Source of the DNA: Arthrobacter sp. cf158
GTDB taxonomy: Bacteria; Actinomycetota; Actinomycetes; Actinomycetales; Micrococcaceae
Assembly: GCF_900106835.1 (NCBI RefSeq)
Contig: NZ_FNNR01000004.1
Location: forward strand, 416,809-480,808
Reading direction: 5' to 3'
Length of the DNA stretch: 64,000 nt
The position numbers were made by a program, and so were the translations under genes. Below are positions 58,981 through 64,000 of the stretch, piece by piece. The first letter of the stretch is position 1, and the number at the start of each line of letters is the position of its first letter. The notes under the pieces are model-generated. The model was not told where the DNA came from. It did not search any database and saw only the letters and a list, made by a program, of their open reading frames with translations.

Positions 58981-60489
58981 CTAGTGCTCTGACGCGCTGG
59001 AGGTCTTGAGCGGAACTTCCTTGCCGTCGGCGTCGATCAGCTTGCCGTTTTCGAAGCGGTCGCCTTCGCTGAGGCACTTGATGTCCTCTTCGCTGACGAT
59101 CCGGTCGGTACCGGCGACGAATACGGACTGGTTGTCCGAGTTACCGGCTTTGAAGTGGTTGAAGAGGATGTTCAGCAGGATGGCCATGACGGCCGCCGAG
59201 CTGATGCCGGAGTGGAAGATCGTGGCGAACCAGGACGGGAACTGGTCGTAGAACTTCGGGGCGGCGATGGGGATCATGCCGAAGCCGATCGAGGCCGCCA
59301 CGATGATCAGGTTCATGTTGTTCTTGTACTCAACCTTGGCCAGGGTGCGGATACCGCTGGCTGCCACCGTACCGAAGAGCACGACGCCGGCGCCGCCCAG
59401 GACGGGCGTCGGAACCGCTGCCACAACGCGGCCCAGGATCGGCAGGAGACCAAGGATTACCAGGATGAGGCCGCCGGCGCTGACCACGAAGCGGCTCTTG
59501 ATGCCCGTGATGGCCACGAGGCCTACGTTCTGGGCGAAGGCGCTCTGCGTGAAGGAGTTGAACAGCGGGGAGATGGCACTGGAGAGCATATCTGCGCGGA
59601 GGCCGTCGCCGATGCGGCGGGAGTCCACTTTGGTGTCCACGATCTCGCCCACGGCAATGATGTCGGCCGAGGTCTCGGTCAGGGTCACCAGGATGACGAT
59701 GAGCATGGAGATGATCGCGGCGATCTCGAAGGTCGGAGCGCCGAAAGCGAAGGGCGTGGGGAAGGCGACGATGTCGCCTTGGCCAACCTTGGAGAAGTCA
59801 GCCATACCGGCAATCAAGGCGATGATGGTGCCAATGACCATGGCCAGCAGGATCGAGAGCCGGGAGATGGCTGCGTTGCCAACCTTGCTCAGGAGGAGGA
59901 CAACACCCATGGTTGCCGCTGCGAGTCCGATGTTGGCCATGCTGCCGTAGTTGTCGGCCTTGGCGTTGCCACCCATGGCCCAGTTAGCGGCCACCGGCAT
60001 CAGCGTCAGGCCGATGGTGGTGATCACGGTGCCGGTAACCACCGGTGGGAAGAATTTGATGATTTTGGAGAACAGGGGAGTGATCGCCAAACCTATCAGC
60101 GATGCCACAATGACTGAGCCGAACACCGCCTGGATTCCGCCGCCACCCTGGACGATCGCCACCATGGTGGAAACGCCGGCGAAGGAAACACCCTGGACCA
60201 GGGGCAACTGCGAGCCGAAGAACGGGATACCAACCGTCTGCAGGATGGTGGCCAGGCCACCCACAAACAAACAAGCGGCAATGAGGAGACCGATGTCCTG
60301 CGAGGACATGCCCGCGGCTGCTCCGATGATCAGCGGCGGGGCAATGATTCCGCCGTACATGGTGAGGACGTGCTGGAAGCCGTAGGCGAAGGTGCTTCCG
60401 ATGGAAAGCCGTTTATCCTCGGGCCGCTCCGACTGATGCTTCTGGGGCGAGGTGGTATTCGCAGGACGGGATTTCTTCTTGATGTTCAT
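58981..60489 (-). CDS. NCS2-family nucleobase permease (urate/xanthine type)
   Basis: A 502-residue nucleobase:cation symporter-2. Hallmarks are FQHVLTMYGGIIAPPLIIGAA in TM1, SQLPLVQGVSFAGVSTM, and the family signature TLTETSADIIAVGEIV (about 265-280), then NVGLVAITGIKSRFV. A C-terminal cytoplasmic tail with two charged segments follows. It imports urate or xanthine with protons. It lies downstream of urate oxidase on the same strand, separated by a long hairpin. The region before the start ATG is duplicated (see the upstream mini-ORF). Confidence 0.92.
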   Translation of the reverse strand: MNIKKKSRPANTTSPQKHQSERPEDKRLSIGSTFAYGFQHVLTMYGGIIAPPLIIGAAAGMSSQDIGLLIAACLFVGGLATILQTVGIPFFGSQLPLVQGVSFAGVSTMVAIVQGGGGIQAVFGSVIVASLIGLAITPLFSKIIKFFPPVVTGTVITTIGLTLMPVAANWAMGGNAKADNYGSMANIGLAAATMGVVLLLSKVGNAAISRLSILLAMVIGTIIALIAGMADFSKVGQGDIVAFPTPFAFGAPTFEIAAIISMLIVILVTLTETSADIIAVGEIVDTKVDSRRIGDGLRADMLSSAISPLFNSFTQSAFAQNVGLVAITGIKSRFVVSAGGLILVILGLLPILGRVVAAVPTPVLGGAGVVLFGTVAASGIRTLAKVEYKNNMNLIIVAASIGFGMIPIAAPKFYDQFPSWFATIFHSGISSAAVMAILLNILFNHFKAGNSDNQSVFVAGTDRIVSEEDIKCLSEGDRFENGKLIDADGKEVPLKTSSASEH

Positions 60490-60509
60490 GGCAGACTTTC
60501 TGGGTTCAT
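60487..60509 (-). CDS. Seven-codon upstream ORF overlapping the permease start
   Basis: GTTCATGGCAGAC occurs at 60484-60496 and 60504-60516 (plus strand), a 20-bp-period duplication. On the minus strand the upstream copy gives ATG at 60509, reading MNPESLP and stopping at a TGA that overlaps the real ATG at 60489 (ATGA). Translation coupling or a regulatory leader is possible. No strong ribosome site is visible for either start. Confidence 0.35.
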
Positions 60510-60570
60510 GGCAGACGTCTTCGTCTGGCTAACTGTGTCTGGCTAACAAATCTTTAGGTTGTTTTGGGTT

Positions 60571-60630
60571 GGGTTTGTGTGCAGGTCCGGCCTTTACGGG
60601 GCGCCGTTGGGGGGACCTGCACACAAACCC
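60571..60630 (-). terminator. Long hairpin between urate oxidase and permease
   Basis: A perfect 18-bp stem (60571-60588 and 60613-60630) encloses a 24-nt loop, 44 nt after the urate oxidase stop. The minus-strand flank is T-poor, so it may be a processing or partial-termination hairpin that sets the permease level below the oxidase. Confidence 0.65.
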
Positions 60631-60674
60631 TTGAGGTGGTGCGCGTTTAGTGCGGTTTAGTGCTGTGGGGCGGC

Positions 60675-61589
60675 TTAGCAGAAGCCGGCGATGCCGCTCC
60701 AGGCAACCGGTGCAGCGTCGATGTTCTCGCGCTGGACCGTGGCTTCGATGAGGCCGTACGGGCGGTCAGCCGCGAAGAAGACCTCGTTGGGGTTGTCCAG
60801 GCCGAACGGGCTCAGGTCAACCAGGAAGTGGTGCTTGTTGGGCATGGAGAACTTGATCTCGTCCACTTCGCTGTGTGCTTCGAGGACCTTCTTGCCCATG
60901 TCGAACAGCGTCTGCTGGAGTGCATGGGAGTAGTTCTCGGTGAAGCCTTCCAGGAGAAGGGCCTTGATGTCCTCGTAGCTCTTGTTGAAGTCCGTGCCGG
61001 CGAAGTCCAGGTTGGTGTTGTAGCGCCAGCGGGCGGATACATCGGTAGCCAGGATGCGGTCGGTGGTCTCCGGCAAGGTGGTGTACTTGTCGCGCGGGTA
61101 GCCGACAAAGCCGGACTGAGTGGTCTTCAGGACGGTCAGGTCCTTGAGGCCGGAAATCAGGTGCGTGGTTGCGCCATCACGGACGACGACGGCGGTACGT
61201 ACCTCTTGTCCGTTGCGGACGAAGCTGTGGTCGTGTCCCTCGCCGTGGGCCTGGATGCGGTCCCAGCTGTAGGCCTCGGCTTCCCAGCGGCCGCCGGTAA
61301 CCCAGTCGAACCCGCCGGTGAAGTGGTCTGCGAGGCGCAGGAGGAAGGACTCGGGTGAGCCGACGCCTTCACGAGCGAACGCGTAGACGGTGTTCTTCTG
61401 GGTGTCGGTGGCAACGACGTGGCCGTTGTCGCCTTCGAGGTGTGCGGCCTGGAAGTCGCCGCGCAGCTGCGAGGTAACGTTCAGGTCTTCGATGTGGTGG
61501 CGGTCCGTATCCCGAGTGACCTTGACGACGCGGACTTCTGCTTTGCCGTACTGGTTTTCGCCGAGGACGATGTTGTTGCTCATGGTCAT
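60675..61589 (-). CDS. uox: Urate oxidase (uricase)
   Basis: A 304-residue cofactor-independent urate oxidase. Matches to the known Arthrobacter uricase are long: GQ/ENQYGKAEVR at the N-terminus, LNVTSQLRGDF, VATDTQKNTVYAFA, FDWVTGGRW, RDKYTTL, ETTDRILATDVSARWRYN, MPNKHHFLVDL, DNPNEVF and ADRPYGLIEAT, ending IAGFC. It oxidises urate to 5-hydroxyisourate. The start may be the ATG at 61589 or 61583; neither has a strong ribosome site. Upstream lie an IclR-type palindrome (61608-61623) and an intrinsic terminator. No HIU hydrolase or OHCU decarboxylase gene is in the window. Confidence 0.96.
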   Translation of the reverse strand: MTMSNNIVLGENQYGKAEVRVVKVTRDTDRHHIEDLNVTSQLRGDFQAAHLEGDNGHVVATDTQKNTVYAFAREGVGSPESFLLRLADHFTGGFDWVTGGRWEAEAYSWDRIQAHGEGHDHSFVRNGQEVRTAVVVRDGATTHLISGLKDLTVLKTTQSGFVGYPRDKYTTLPETTDRILATDVSARWRYNTNLDFAGTDFNKSYEDIKALLLEGFTENYSHALQQTLFDMGKKVLEAHSEVDEIKFSMPNKHHFLVDLSPFGLDNPNEVFFAADRPYGLIEATVQRENIDAAPVAWSGIAGFC

Positions 61590-61607
61590 ATCCCAACTTC
61601 TGTGAGG

Positions 61608-61650
61608 TGGAACCTACGTTCCATCAATGAAATTAAGCGCGTGTTTCCAC
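61608..61650. promoter_or_regulatory. IclR-type operators upstream of urate oxidase
   Basis: TGGAAC-ctac-GTTCCA (61608-61623) is a perfect palindrome with IclR-type arms, 19 nt upstream of the start. GTGTTTCCAC (61641-61650) is the exact inverse of GTGGAAACAC at 57368-57377 in the malic enzyme promoter. Confidence 0.6.
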
Positions 61651-61676
61651 TGCGTTTCTGGTGGAGCTGACCCAAC

Positions 61677-61708
61677 AAAAAAGAGCCAGCATCCATGGAT
61701 GCCAGCTC
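61677..61708 (-). terminator. Intrinsic terminator upstream of urate oxidase
   Basis: Read on the minus strand, a 12-bp stem (61683-61708, with two G-U pairs and a 2-nt loop) is followed by six T (61682-61677). It points toward urate oxidase and ends 88 nt before its start. It either stops read-through from upstream, ends a small RNA, or acts as an attenuator in a uricase leader. Confidence 0.75.
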
Positions 61709-61864
61709 ATTACGACCCTGCCTGCTGCTCTCAGGTTACGTGACCTACGCCACGAACTCATTCGAGAGTAGCGCATGGTTTCGGCTTATGTATACGGGTT
61801 CCCAAGGATCGTTATGAACCATCCAAATGTGACCGGGGCAACTTGTTTTGCTCTGACGGAGGTC

Positions 61865-61931
61865 TTGACGCTTCGTTTCTGGGCTGCCTACACTTTCCAC
61901 ATAACAATAAAAGTTTTCCGAAGTACGGAAA
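61865..61931 (+). promoter_or_regulatory. Promoter and operator of the 58-residue gene
   Basis: TTGACG (61865-61870), 18 nt, TACACT (61889-61894) form a good promoter. TTTCCG-aagta-CGGAAA (61915-61931) lies just downstream of the predicted start, where a bound repressor would block transcription. CTTTCCACAT (61892-61901) carries a further IclR-type half-site. The remaining part of 61590-61960 holds no gene. Confidence 0.6.
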
Positions 61932-61960
61932 TTGACTGCACTAGAAAGAGGAGGAAACAG

Positions 61961-62137
61961 ATGGACTCGAAGGATACGAACAAGGTCGTGGAATTCCCGG
62001 CACCGGGTCAGGAGCTGTACCTGCCGTTCGGTGCAACAGATCCGGACTTCTACATTCCGGCCGACTGCGACCGCAAGGCCGGCGGGTTCTCCCGTTGGCT
62101 GCGCGCGCTCCCGGTGTTCGGCCGGCAGCGCCCCTAA
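61961..62137 (+). CDS. Unknown 58-residue protein in the urate region
   Basis: ATG at 61961 follows a near-ideal ribosome site (GAGGAGG, 61949-61955). The protein starts MDSKDTNKVVEF, contains a central aromatic/acidic patch (ELYLPFGATDPDFYIPADCD) and a basic Trp-containing end (FSRWLRALPVFGRQRP). I do not recognise it. It has one Cys, no membrane segment and no signal peptide. It has its own promoter, an IclR-type operator and a terminator, so it looks like a genuine monocistronic gene co-regulated with urate oxidase. Possible roles are a small partner or regulator of the pathway. Confidence 0.7.
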   Translation: MDSKDTNKVVEFPAPGQELYLPFGATDPDFYIPADCDRKAGGFSRWLRALPVFGRQRP

Positions 62138-62182
62138 GACCCTGCATCAAAGGGGCGCGGACTCTGCGCAACAGAGCCAACG

Positions 62183-62216
62183 AGGCGGGTGACACCTGGG
62201 GAGGTGTTGCCCGCCT
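62183..62216 (+). terminator. Terminator of the 58-residue gene
   Basis: AGGCGGGTGACACCT (62183-62197) pairs with 62202-62216 at 13 of 15 positions around GGGG, followed by TTTCC. It lies 45 nt after the stop. Confidence 0.75.
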
Positions 62217-62300
62217 TTCCGCTTTCCCGGCGCGTCCGCCCTGGCGCCCATTTCGACGCCTCGCTGCACCCAATGCCGTGCGCGCGGCACTTCACGCGGC

Positions 62301-62368
62301 GAGACCCCGAAATGGGGACTACTCTGCGCTCCGCGAGACCCCGAAATGGGGACTACTCTGCGCTCCGC
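62301..62368. repeat. 34-bp direct duplication over the end of the AbiEi/DUF559 gene
   Basis: Two adjacent 34-bp units (62301-62334 and 62335-62368) begin GAGACCCCGAAATGGGGACT. The second includes the stop codon of the minus-strand gene at 62353. CCCCGAAATGGGG inside each unit is a small hairpin. Confidence 0.85.
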
Positions 62369-63288
62369 AAGACCCGCAGCACACTCGTCTTGAAGTCCTG
62401 CTCCCTGATCAGGTGCTGCCAGTTGATCCGGATAAACTTCCAGCCCTGCGCCATGAGTGCCTTCTCGCGCTGCCTTTCCTGGTAGATCACCTCGGTGGCG
62501 GGCGCGTAGTCGAAGTACTTCACTTTCCCGTCGAACTCCAAGGCCACTCTCTTTTCCCGCCAAGCAAAATCCAGCCTGTACTGCCCCTCCGTCGTCGATA
62601 CCTCCACTTGGAGCTCGGGGGGTTCCATGTTCAAGCGCTGGAGCAGCTCACGGGTCAGGGTTTCACCGGGTGACTCGGATCGCGCGTCCGCACTCTCCAG
62701 GGCCCGGCGGAGCGTGAGAACTCCGTTGCGTCCGGCCAAAGACCCGCAGATCTGCCGGATCACTCCCGCGTCGGCCCCCAAGCGAAGGGCGTGGTCCATC
62801 AGCACCAAGGACTGTTTGTAGTTCAGCATGAGGCAGCAGTCCACAACGGTGCGTTCAAGGGAGGTGCACGGCATGCCGTCCACGTATGTCAGTTCACCGG
62901 GCGCCAGTGCGCGCGTGTGTGGAACGACATCGAGGCCGTGGGAGGTAGGTGACGCTGTGGAAACTGTGGTGACGTGTACCTGGTCATCTACTTCCCAAAG
63001 AAACAGCCCGTGGAGGCGTGCGGCTGAGGTGTGGCTGTAGATCAATCCGCCAGCCGACGTCGCCAGCGTTCCGTGGGCATGAGCCGCAATTAGTTGCCGA
63101 CTGCGGACCCAGGGCTTTTGGGCCATCCACGTGCTGCCGCGGATGTAGCAGCCTCGACGCAGTCGGATCAGCTGGCCTTCTCGGATCAGGGCCGCAATCT
63201 TTCTGTCATTGAAGCCGAGTTCATGGAGCTCGCTGGTCCGCCATAAATTCATTCCCGCGGGGAGCTTGCCCCGGTTGCTGTTCACCAT
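62353..63288 (-). CDS. AbiEi-type N-terminal domain protein with DUF559 endonuclease-like C-terminus
   Basis: A 311-residue protein. Residues about 10-60 resemble the winged-helix of type IV antitoxin AbiEi proteins (SELHELGFNDRKIAALIREG, LIRLRRGCYIRG). The middle has THTSAARLHGLFLW-like AbiEi segments. Residues about 225-305 form a DUF559/Vsr-like PD-(D/E)XK fold: YRLDFAWREKRVALEFDGKVKY (D, ExDGK read in parts), then QRQREKALMAQGWKFIRI. Such proteins are common in actinobacteria as solitary genes, often in variable regions. No AbiEii toxin partner is adjacent. A nuclease or defence role is possible but unproven. Confidence 0.75.
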   Translation of the reverse strand: MVNSNRGKLPAGMNLWRTSELHELGFNDRKIAALIREGQLIRLRRGCYIRGSTWMAQKPWVRSRQLIAAHAHGTLATSAGGLIYSHTSAARLHGLFLWEVDDQVHVTTVSTASPTSHGLDVVPHTRALAPGELTYVDGMPCTSLERTVVDCCLMLNYKQSLVLMDHALRLGADAGVIRQICGSLAGRNGVLTLRRALESADARSESPGETLTRELLQRLNMEPPELQVEVSTTEGQYRLDFAWREKRVALEFDGKVKYFDYAPATEVIYQERQREKALMAQGWKFIRINWQHLIREQDFKTSVLRVLRSAE

Positions 63289-63423
63289 GGTTTAAGCCTC
63301 GGTTGGGACGCGACGCAGGAGAAGGCGGGGAATGGCCTATGTGGAGAAAACCGATTAGGGGCTTGCTGCAAGCTGTGCCGTGCGATCGGCCTAACCCGCA
63401 GTAAGTCGTCGAAATGGCCAAAA

Positions 63424-63439
63424 TGTGACCTACGTAACA
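63424..63439. promoter_or_regulatory. Crp-like site in the gene-free gap before the lipoprotein
   Basis: TGTGA-cctacg-TAACA matches the Crp/GlxR consensus TGTGA-N6-TCACA with one mismatch. It lies 285 nt upstream of the lipoprotein. Between 63289 and 63723 I see no convincing gene; GGGCCGCTGCGGCCC (63500-63514) is a small hairpin. The long gap may be a 5' leader. Confidence 0.35.
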
Positions 63440-63723
63440 AACGGTAGGGTGCTTACGGCTTCACGTAAGCTGGGCAAGCGGCCACCCTCCGGGTCTTCAA
63501 GGGCCGCTGCGGCCCTGACCGGACACGGGCTGCGCCTTCTCGCTCGACGAACGCCGTCTACAGGCGGTGCACCGGAACTGAACGGGAATCCGACGCGTAT
63601 CGCCGCGTCGTGCCAGGCAATGTCCTGGCTGAAACCCTGCGTATGCGGGTGACGGAAGAACTGGTCTGGGGGCCGGTACCGCAGCAGCTGCAATTTCGCT
63701 GCTACCCCAAAGGAACACATGCT

Positions 63724-64000
63724 ATGAAACTCAAGGTCTCAACTCTTGGGGCGGTGATCGCGTTGGCTCTAGCCGGGTGCACAACGCCGACACCCCAGCC
63801 GACGCCGTCGGAAACTGTCGCAGCACCAACGCCCACGCCGACTGCAACAACGGCAAGTCCCACGCCAACGGCTACAAGTACTGCGACGCCGACGCGGACG
63901 CCGAGTGCTAGTCCGACGGCGACCCCAACACCGACGCCGACGCGGACGCCGAGTGCTAGTCCGACGGCGACCCCAACCCCGACGCCGACGCGGACGCCGA
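63724..64000 (+). CDS. Pro/Thr-rich lipoprotein, N-terminal part (cut by window edge)
   Basis: ATG at 63724 with AAAGGA 11 nt upstream opens a frame that leaves the window. The signal peptide [19 protein letters not shown] ends in a lipobox with Cys19. A Pro/Thr/Ser/Ala-rich linker follows ([10 protein letters not shown], then [13 protein letters not shown] repeats), encoded from 63885 by 48-bp tandem repeats. Such linkers span the cell wall and hold an outer domain, which here lies beyond the window. Function unknown. Confidence 0.8.
   Translation, partial: MKLKVSTLGAVIALALAGCTTPTPQPTPSETVAAPTPTPTATTASPTPTATSTATPTRTPSASPTATPTPTPTRTPSASPTATPTPTPTRTP
63885..64000. repeat. 48-bp coding tandem repeat in the lipoprotein linker
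   Basis: Units start at 63885, 63933 and 63981 with GACGCCGACGCGGACGCCGA and continue out of the window. The period of 48 bp is a multiple of three, so the Pro/Thr linker can change length in frame. Confidence 0.85.

Noticed and set aside
60484..60516. IS target-site duplication near the permease start
   Set aside because: The copies are 7 nt apart with no inserted element or terminal inverted repeats; a simple local duplication explains it.
61683..61780. Known riboswitch (ZTP, glycine, guanidine or TPP) upstream of urate oxidase
   Set aside because: A GGGUCGU stretch recalls ZTP RNAs, but the partner strand and second half are missing, and no other class fits by eye. I kept only the terminator.
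63289..63723. Small proteins on both strands (75-96 codons) and a c-di-AMP-type leader before the lipoprotein
   Set aside because: None has a ribosome site or family pattern, and the conserved ydaO core is not recognisable.

Overview
The window is GC-rich actinobacterial chromosome, most likely Arthrobacter sensu lato (Arthrobacter, Paenarthrobacter or Pseudarthrobacter). The grounds are base composition, frequent GTG/TTG starts and tightly overlapping operons, a urate oxidase very close to the known Arthrobacter globiformis enzyme, GlnR- and IclR-type control, and a glutathionyl-hydroquinone-reductase-type protein that in this group would use mycothiol. I see no phage, IS element, rRNA, tRNA or CRISPR. 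The assignment is from memory of families, not from a search.

Layout. 1-4270: MFS permease (cut by the window edge), a divergent RpiR regulator and a PL26-type exo-rhamnogalacturonan lyase. 4379-5956: leaderless ArsR/SRPBCC pair and a stand-alone adenylate kinase. 5953-9184: minus-strand operon of acyl-CoA dehydrogenase, a PIG-L deacetylase fused to a NodS-like methyltransferase, and a GT2 glycosyltransferase. 9369-18019: ECM4-type reductase, SulP transporter fused to a beta-carbonic anhydrase, DUF1992 protein, ammonium channel, MFS exporter, class I glutamine amidotransferase. 18035-30757: catabolic island with two FAD dehydrogenases, an Old-Yellow-Enzyme-type oxidoreductase, zinc alcohol dehydrogenase, Gfo/Idh/MocA oxidoreductase, TIM-barrel isomerase, YciI protein, MHS permease, and LysR and IclR regulators. 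30726-34594: class A PBP, orphan HATPase, five-bladed beta-propeller glycosidase.

34795-40058: five coupled minus-strand genes (phosphodiester glycosidase, GT2-GtrA, DUF4956 membrane protein, VTC/CYTH-fold protein, DUF4353 lipoprotein). I judge this the best candidate for an undescribed envelope system. 40969-50905: polysaccharide utilisation locus with a PL8 lyase, GntR-LacI regulator, sulfatase, Gfo/Idh/MocA oxidoreductase and an ABC importer without its ATPase. 52161-62216: urate and glyoxylate use. A malic enzyme/malate synthase/DUF6986/ureidoglycine aminohydrolase operon, an IclR regulator, an NCS2 permease, urate oxidase and a 58-residue unknown protein appear to share IclR-type operators. 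62353-64000: an AbiEi/DUF559 protein and the start of a Pro/Thr-rich lipoprotein.

Between genes, and once inside one, lie several families of dispersed palindromic repeats and tandem arrays. Three imperfect copies of a roughly 72-nt element, two copies of a 95-98 nt long-stem element, and a fivefold GTTGTGGGGCC family are reported separately.
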